Shown: positions 1 to 2,946 of the stretch, piece by piece | How the letters are laid out: each line of letters opens with the position of its first letter | Numbering within the stretch: the stretch's first letter is position 1 | From: Spirochaetaceae bacterium | Lineage (GTDB): Bacteria > Spirochaetota > Spirochaetia > Treponematales > Breznakiellaceae | Assembly: GCA_031258615.1 (NCBI GenBank) | Contig: JAIRMP010000260.1 | Span: 1-5,261, forward strand | DNA: 5,261 nucleotides | Reading direction: 5' to 3' | Position numbers and translations under genes: made by a program | Notes under the pieces: generated by a model | The model's database searches: none | Told to the model about the DNA's origin: nothing | Seen by the model: the letters and a program-made list of their open reading frames with translations, nothing else

Positions 1-276
1 TCTTCCGGCGTGGCGGCTGCCGCCATGGAACAGGGCTACAGCGGCATCGTGAACATCTCGCCGTTTGCCTGTCTGATAGGCCGCGTGATAGAGGGGCTTT
101 TTACCCCCTGGGCGCGGGAACGCAACTACCCCGTCCTTTCCGTGGAGGTTGACGGCAACCTCCTCCCTCCCAACATCGTGAACAAGCTCAACATCTTCAT
201 GGTAAACGTCCTCCGTTTCCGCGGCAAAGGGGATGCGGCGGCACTGGTGGATGGGGCGGACAGCGAGGCTGGGTGA
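1..276 (+). CDS. C-terminal end of an acyl-CoA dehydratase activase-type protein (5' partial)
   Basis: The frame is open from base 1 and stops at TGA 274-276, giving the last 91 residues of a longer protein whose start lies outside the window. The segment GIVNISPFACLIGRVIEG followed by YPVLSVEVDGN resembles the end of the DUF2229 / 2-hydroxyacyl-CoA dehydratase-like region found in large BadF/BadG/BcrA-type activase proteins. In this family a 'PF-x-C' cysteine can serve as an iron-sulfur ligand, and the cysteine is present here. Such proteins use ATP and [4Fe-4S] clusters to pass low-potential electrons to radical dehydratases, or are uncharacterised relatives of those activators; they are cytoplasmic. 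The tail after RFRGK (GDAAALVDGADSEAG) looks unconserved. It could instead be the end of a stand-alone dehydratase-like subunit. The family assignment is moderately sure; the exact substrate cannot be told. Confidence 0.7.
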   Translation, partial: SSGVAAAAMEQGYSGIVNISPFACLIGRVIEGLFTPWARERNYPVLSVEVDGNLLPPNIVNKLNIFMVNVLRFRGKGDAAALVDGADSEAG

Positions 277-308
277 ACTGGGGGGACTGACACTGTTTTG
301 GGTAACGC

Positions 309-335
309 AGATGTGGCACAACAAGATGTGGCACA
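309..335. repeat. Two direct copies of a TGTGGCACA palindrome, possible operator
   Basis: The 12-mer AGATGTGGCACA occurs at 309-320 and again, identically, at 324-335, a period of 15 bp. Each copy contains TGTGGCACA (312-320 and 327-335), itself a perfect 4+1+4 inverted repeat. The second copy ends 4 bp before the -35 hexamer of the promoter for the downstream toxin-antitoxin pair. Paired palindromes at this position are what one expects of an operator bound by a dimeric regulator. That role is inferred; the repeats are seen directly. Confidence 0.6.
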
Positions 336-339
336 CCCT

Positions 340-368
340 TTGACATGGGGCAGATTTGGTAGTAGAAT
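340..368 (+). promoter_or_regulatory. Sigma-70-type promoter of the UPF0175/PIN pair
   Basis: A perfect -35 TTGACA (340-345) is separated by 17 bp from a -10 TAGAAT (363-368, one mismatch to TATAAT). Transcription would begin near 375, leaving a leader of about 14 nt before the antitoxin ATG at 389. The purine-rich AAGAGAGG at 378-385 can serve as the ribosome binding site, although its 3' end lies only 3 nt from the ATG. Confidence 0.75.
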
Positions 369-388
369 AATTGACGAAAGAGAGGTTT

Positions 389-652
389 ATGACACAGGTA
401 ACGATACCCATATCGGATAATATACTGACTTCGTTGAATATGGATGCCGGAGAAGCGGCTTTTTCGATGCGCAAGGAATTTGCCTTGAAGAATTTTCGGG
501 ACGGAAAGCTCACCCTTGCCCAGTCGGCGGCTTTTTGTGATATGAACATATACGATTTCATTTCAACCGCCTCGCAAGCGGGTATCCCCATAATCGACTA
601 CAGCATTGAAGAAGTAGACCAAGAGTTGGCATGGTTGAATGATAGTCGTTAG
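389..652 (+). CDS. UPF0175-family antitoxin
   Basis: This 87-residue cytoplasmic protein has the UPF0175 pattern: a short beta-strand start (MTQVTIPISDNIL), a helical stretch with MRKEFALKNFRDGKLTLAQSA (about residues 28-48), a small helix-turn-helix-like region (DMNIYDFISTASQAGI, 51-66), and the typical IPIIDYSIEEVDQEL end. UPF0175 proteins are normally the antitoxin of DUF3368 PIN-domain toxins, and a relic of exactly that partner follows, overlapping by 14 nt. I chose ATG 389 rather than TTG 371 because it aligns with the usual N-terminus, follows a purine-rich ribosome binding site, and because a start at 371 would lie upstream of the predicted transcription start. The HTH-like part suggests it could bind the TGTGGCACA repeats and repress its own promoter; that is inference. 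No truncation is visible, so it is apparently an orphan antitoxin. Confidence 0.82.
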   Translation: MTQVTIPISDNILTSLNMDAGEAAFSMRKEFALKNFRDGKLTLAQSAAFCDMNIYDFISTASQAGIPIIDYSIEEVDQELAWLNDSR

Positions 653-931
653 CGATGCATCGCCGATTATCGCGCTGGCGGTTTGCGGCAAACTTGGTTT
701 GCTTGATGTATTGTTTGAAAAGATTTGTATTCCCCTTGATGAAAAACGGGGCCGGACTATTGCGGCCAGAAAGGGTATAAAAACAATAGGTACGATAGGT
801 ATTCTGCTATTGCAAAACAAAAAGGGCATATTGCGGCATTAAAACCATCCCTTGATATGCTTATGAACACCGGCTTTCGTATTTCGAACACACTCTACCG
901 GGATATTGTAGGAAGAAGCGGTGAGTCGTAA
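639..931 (+). pseudogene. Broken DUF3368 PIN-domain toxin (internal deletion plus frameshift)
   Basis: The start at ATG 639 overlaps the antitoxin end and gives MIVVSDASPIIALAVCGKLG, the classic PIN/DUF3368 N-terminus with the first catalytic Asp (D6). After about 32 residues (KICIP, near base 734) the frame jumps directly to LDEKRGRTIAARKGIKTIG, normally found some 55-65 residues later, so the middle of the domain with the central acidic residue is missing. At about 825-827 (the GGG in AAAAAGGGCAT) the frame is lost: the open frame ends at TAA 840-842, while the true C-terminus (HIAALKPSLDMLMNTGF and on to VGRSGES) continues one frame over to TAA 929-931. One lost base explains this. PIN toxins are metal-dependent RNases; this one should be inactive. 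Family size (about 150-160 aa) and deletion length are from memory of the family. Confidence 0.85.
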
Positions 932-1045
932 TACCGCTATCAAACTATAACTATCTAAAATCATTATCCAGATAGCCGTCTACAAGTCGGCGCCGGGGCA
1001 GAGGGTTTTGCAGTAGTCCAAGAGACGTGGCGGCGCTGGTGGATG

Positions 1046-1066
1046 GCTCAACGCTTCGCGTTGAGC
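1046..1066. repeat. Perfect 9-bp-stem hairpin with TTC loop
   Basis: GCTCAACGC (1046-1054) is followed by TTC and then by its exact reverse complement GCGTTGAGC (1058-1066). The central CGCTTCGCG is identical to the core of the larger hairpin 3 bp downstream. No T-run follows, so it is not a typical intrinsic terminator. Confidence 0.8.
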
Positions 1067-1069
1067 TTG

Positions 1070-1114
1070 GGAGTTTTACAAAATAACCGCTTCGCGGTTA
1101 TTTTGTAAAACTCC
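1070..1114. repeat. Perfect 21-bp-stem hairpin with TTC loop
   Basis: The left arm 1070-1090 begins GGAGTTTTACAAAATAACC. The right arm 1094-1114 is its exact reverse complement, with no mismatch and a 3-nt TTC loop at 91-93 of that block (1091-1093). The next outer pair (1069 and 1115) does not match, so the repeat is bounded sharply. A dispersed palindromic element (REP- or MITE-like) is the simplest reading. In RNA it would make a very stable hairpin between the broken PIN toxin and the next module, and could stop polymerase or be cut by RNase III; that part is inference. It lacks a following T-run on either strand. Confidence 0.85.
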
Positions 1115-1147
1115 AGGCCGAAAATGGGGGAAACTGCGAAGCGGCAC

Positions 1148-1164
1148 CTGAGCTTGTGAGTTTT
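1148..1164 (+). repeat. Second copy of a 17-bp motif that borders the hairpins
   Basis: CTGAGCTTGTGAGTTTT here matches TTGAGCTTGGGAGTTTT at 1061-1077 at 15 of 17 positions, an 87-bp offset. The first copy bridges the two hairpins. Just before the second copy, CCGCTTCGC reappears in inverted form (CTGCGAAGCGG, 1133-1143 region). Together these suggest a decayed second unit of the same palindromic element. Confidence 0.5.
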
Positions 1165-1183
1165 GCTGACAAGGCAATGCGCC

Positions 1184-1219
1184 GTCCGTGATGCCGTTCG
1201 TTGACGGACAGGTTATACT
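1184..1219 (+). promoter_or_regulatory. Possible autoregulated promoter of the YoeB-type pair
   Basis: An inverted repeat GTCCGT (1184-1189) / ACGGAC (1204-1209), arms 14 bp apart, precedes a -10-like TATACT (1214-1219). No good -35 sits at the right distance: TTGACG at 1201-1206 is only 7 bp from TATACT. The inverted repeat could be an operator for the antitoxin or antitoxin-toxin complex. Transcription from this -10 would start near 1226, just ahead of the ribosome binding site. This is a weak call based on layout. Confidence 0.35.
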
Positions 1220-1230
1220 CACTGGAATCG

Positions 1231-1237
1231 AGGAGGG
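1231..1237 (+). promoter_or_regulatory. Ribosome binding site that fixes the antitoxin start
   Basis: AGGAGGG is a full Shine-Dalgarno sequence with 7 nt before ATG 1245. An out-of-frame ATG at 1241 is too close to be used. In-frame upstream starts, such as GTG 1188, would lie before the -10 element and have no such site. Confidence 0.85.
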
Positions 1238-1244
1238 AATATGT

Positions 1245-1484
1245 ATGTATCCAACTTACCATCTTAAAGCGGATGAACTCAACGCCGATATTATCCAAAA
1301 CCTGAAAAACATCTTTCATCAGCGTGAAATCGTTATTTTGCCCAGAGACGAATATGATGAGTGGGAAAAGGTACGGCACAATGCGGCTTTTACCGAAGAA
1401 TTGCGGAACCGTATCAAAGAGCTTGACGAAGGCAAGGGCATTGTAAAAACTATGGCGGAACTTGAGTCTCTGGCGAATGGCTGA
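1245..1484 (+). CDS. Antitoxin of the YoeB-type toxin
   Basis: This 79-residue acidic cytoplasmic protein directly precedes a YoeB-type toxin and overlaps it by 8 nt. The C-terminal half, with LPRDEYDEWEKVRHN (32-46) and NRIKELDEGKGI (55-66), resembles the toxin-binding tail of YefM/Phd-type and related antitoxins: a DEYDE-type hinge followed by a helix ending in a glycine-containing stretch. The N-terminal part (MYPTYHLKADELNADIIQNL) does not look like the usual YefM/Phd DNA-binding fold. It recalls a group of short antitoxins that begin with a 'KADELNADFL'-type motif. Its role would be to bind the toxin and block its active site, and possibly to repress the operon. The antitoxin role is fairly safe from context; the subfamily is not. 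Confidence 0.72.
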   Translation: MYPTYHLKADELNADIIQNLKNIFHQREIVILPRDEYDEWEKVRHNAAFTEELRNRIKELDEGKGIVKTMAELESLANG

Positions 1485-1785
1485 CGTAACTTTTCATACT
1501 CAAGCCTTTAAGGAATACATGGAATGGCAGACGGAAGACCGAAAAATCCTTAAAAAGATAAATGAGCTTATAAAAAATATTCAACGCAACGGATTAATGC
1601 AAGGTATTGGCAAGCCTGAATTCTTAAAACACATTAAAGCATACAGCCGTCATATTGACGATGCAAACCGGCTTATATATTCAGCCGATGAGAACAAAAA
1701 CCTGTATATCATTGCTTGTAAAGGCCATTATACACAATCTGGTAAAGTTAGGGGCGGCGTTATTACGGTAATGCGATATAATTGA
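1477..1785 (+). CDS. yoeB: YoeB-type mRNA interferase toxin with C-terminal extension
   Basis: This 102-residue RelE-superfamily toxin matches YoeB closely: FKEYMEWQTEDRKILKKINE (11-30), GIGKPEFLKH (43-52), SRHIDDANRLIYSADE (57-72) and IIACKGHY (78-85). YoeB enzymes bind the ribosomal A site and cut mRNA there. Residues equivalent to E. coli Glu46, Arg65, His83 and Tyr84 are present as E48, R65, H84 and Y85. The known family usually ends at that His-Tyr (84 aa in E. coli); here 17 residues (TQSGKVRGGVITVMRYN) follow. The start at ATG 1477 gives an 8-nt overlap with the antitoxin, fitting translational coupling; TTG 1462 would add five residues not expected in the family. The gene appears intact. 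Whether the tail alters activity is unknown. Confidence 0.9.
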   Translation: MADVTFHTQAFKEYMEWQTEDRKILKKINELIKNIQRNGLMQGIGKPEFLKHIKAYSRHIDDANRLIYSADENKNLYIIACKGHYTQSGKVRGGVITVMRYN

Positions 1786-1795
1786 AAATACACAG

Positions 1796-1830
1796 ATGCT
1801 TGGAGCAATAAACTTAACAAGCATTATTTT
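1796..1830 (+). terminator. Candidate terminator of the YoeB-type module
   Basis: ATGCTTG (1796-1802) pairs perfectly with CAAGCAT (1818-1824) across a 15-nt loop, and TATTTT follows at 1825-1830. It starts 10 nt after the toxin stop. The stem is short and AT-containing and the loop is long, so termination would be weak at best. Confidence 0.35.
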
Positions 1831-2021
1831 AGCCCCCTTACGCGACTAAGATACGGCGACAGAAAAATCAAAAACACAGGATTTAAAGGATTCTAATTTG
1901 TTAATCCCTGGCAGGAAATAGACTTGTTCGACAACTCGGTTGGTTGTCTCACAGTCTTGCGGTTTTTCAGGCTTTCAGCCTTACAAAACTGCGTTTTTTA
2001 ATGGAAGTGGGCGCGGAAACT

Positions 2022-2063
2022 GAAATTTCCAAACAACTCTAATATAGTTATTTGAAATATTTC
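2022..2063. repeat. Imperfect inverted repeat upstream of the transposase fragment
   Basis: GAAATTTCCAAACAACT (2022-2038) pairs with AGTTATTTGAAATATTTC (2046-2063) with few mismatches or bulges, around an AT-rich centre. It lies about 80 bp before the transposase ATG. It could be part of the insertion sequence's left end or an older palindromic repeat; with the right end of the element lost, I cannot compare ends. Confidence 0.45.
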
Positions 2064-2143
2064 TTTCTTGAACCTCATCAAAAGATAACTGACCCAGCAA
2101 TATACATATTGACGAAGAGTATGAATAGCAGTATGATTGAAGA

Positions 2144-2550
2144 ATGGAAAAGCAAGACGGCAGGAAACTGAGTAAAACCGCATTGGAAGAAAGACGGAGA
2201 ATAATCATCCGTATGAAAGAAAACGGCAGCAGCCCTAGTGAAATAACGGCTGCTACCGGGTGTTCACGCCAAGCTATATATCCGTTGTGGAACAAATGGA
2301 AAAAAAGTAAAAATAAAGAAAAAACTATCTCCGTAAAAAAATGCGGCAGGCCGCTCGGATACGGGCGTACTCTTACGAAGATGCAGGAAAAAGGAATACA
2401 AAAAGCCATAACTGATAAATATCCCGACCAGTTAAAACTTGATTTCGCGTTATGGACGCGGGAAGCTGTGAAACTGGTAATACGACAGAAATACGATATT
2501 GATATGCCGATACGGACGGTTGGGGAATATTTGTAGCGCTGGCGATACTA
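2144..2550 (+). mobile_element. IS630-family transposase, N-terminal fragment (DDE domain lost)
   Basis: The start MEKQDGRKLSKTALEERRR is typical of IS630-family transposases. Residues about 14-52 form the first helix-turn-helix (SPSEITAATGCSRQAIYPLW) and about 78-130 the winged-helix part ending MPIRTVGEYL. The only in-frame start after the upstream TGA (2138-2140) is ATG 2144. The frame stops at TAG 2534-2536, where the family normally continues 'K-R-W-G-Y-T-P-Q-K'; the following codons CGC TGG CGA TAC still resemble RWGY, so TAG looks like a nonsense change and homology runs to about 2550. After that nothing resembles the catalytic DDE domain (normally some 200 further residues), so the element cannot encode an active transposase. 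A direct repeat CGCTGG (2537-2542, 2552-2557) lies at the break. Confidence 0.85.
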
Positions 2551-2931
2551 TCGCTGGTAAAATCCGCATTTAATAATACAAGCTTAAAATGTATCCGGTT
2601 CATGCTTGCCTTGAGTTTTGAGCAGCATATTGAGACCATTTTCAAACTGTTCAATGCGGAGGCTATCCGTGATCTCCTTCTCACTAATAATTCCTCTTAA
2701 TTCTATGCGTTTATCCTGTATCTATGCTTATTTATCTTGATATTCTCCCGGTAGAATCACTATACTCTCTTTCTCATCGCCATCTCCTACTAAAAAGATA
2801 TTCGTCCCGGCCAAGCCCAAACGCGCAAAAAGGGAAAACCAAAAACATCATTGAAAACCCGTCCCAACGCCCCCGAACTTTTGTCAGACAATTTTCTGTA
2901 GGATTTTGCCTGGTGATATTTTTATACCTAA
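2551..2931. other. Decayed non-coding stretch between IS630 fragment and TPR gene
   Basis: No intact gene. On the minus strand two same-frame blocks separated by TAA-GCA-TAG read like protein: an upstream block of about 25-30 residues containing TNIFLVGDGDEKESIVILPG (within about 2731-2820), and the 45-residue block entered separately at 2584-2721. An AT-rich segment with an imperfect hairpin (GGTGATA/TATACC, 2912-2928) adjoins the end of the TPR gene. Confidence 0.4.
2584..2721 (-). pseudogene. Possible coding remnant of unknown family
   Basis: On the minus strand, 45 codons follow a TAG (2722-2724) and end at TAA (2584-2586). The product (IQDKRIELRGIISEKEITDS, then LRIEQFENGLNMLLKTQGKH and a short end) has the charge balance of a real soluble helical protein and no rare-looking composition, but no usable start codon before a late internal Met. 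I do not recognise the family. It may be the end of a gene broken by the insertion event, or chance. Confidence 0.25.
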
Positions 2932-2946
2932 AGCAGTATAACTGCT
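2932..2946 (-). terminator. Small hairpin overlapping the stop of the TPR gene
   Basis: Read on the minus strand, AGCAGT-TAT-ACTGCT forms a perfect 6-bp stem with a 3-nt loop; it begins within the TAG stop codon (2945-2947) and is followed by TTT. It is short for an intrinsic terminator and the T-run is weak, so this is a tentative call. Confidence 0.35.

Larger units (their letters stand above)
932..1183. other. Gene-free stretch with hairpins and a coding-like remnant
   Basis: No complete gene is visible. The stretch holds a small inverted repeat (CTATCT 951-956 with AGATAG 970-975), an open frame at 976-1086 without a clear start, and the hairpin patch at 1046-1164. Translated in frame, 976-1086 reads ...CSSPRDVAALVDGSTLRVEL... 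and stops at TAA 1084-1086 inside the large hairpin. Its bases 1029-1046 match 237-254 in the tail of the activase-like gene at 17 of 18 positions. It may be a fragment of a gene end copied here, or part of a repeat family; neither can be settled from the window. Confidence 0.5.
1786..2143. other. Gene-free stretch with several small hairpins
   Basis: I see no protein or RNA gene here. It contains the candidate terminator at 1796-1830; a motif CACAGGATTTAAAGGATT (1875-1892) with AATCC at 1903-1907 able to pair with the second GGATT; GACAAC/GTTGTC at 1930-1935 and 1943-1948; AGGCT-TTC-AGCCT at 1969-1981; and the longer imperfect inverted repeat at 2022-2063. The right part probably includes the left flank of the IS630 fragment, but I could not locate a clear terminal repeat. 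Confidence 0.5.

Noticed and set aside
311..343. A 10-codon frame MWHNKMWHTL upstream of the UPF0175 antitoxin
   Set aside because: It arises from the duplicated AGATGTGGCACA repeat, lies upstream of the predicted transcription start and has no good ribosome site; the stop overlaps the -35.
371..388. TTG 371 as start of the UPF0175 antitoxin
   Set aside because: It would lie just upstream of the expected transcription start and adds residues not expected in the family; ATG 389 fits better.
563..829. Minus-strand open frame across the broken PIN toxin
   Set aside because: Antisense shadow of clearly recognisable plus-strand toxin sequence.
1201..1206. TTGACG as -35 for the YoeB-type module
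   Set aside because: Only 7 bp separate it from TATACT, and no -10 hexamer sits 17 bp downstream.
1098..1379. Minus-strand open frame across hairpin and antitoxin
   Set aside because: Shadow of the antitoxin and hairpin; the plus strand has a strong ribosome site and a paired toxin.
1981..2409. 142-codon minus-strand open frame
   Set aside because: Hydrophobic, Ser/Phe-rich product is the antisense of the IS630 N-terminus, which is clearly the real coding strand.
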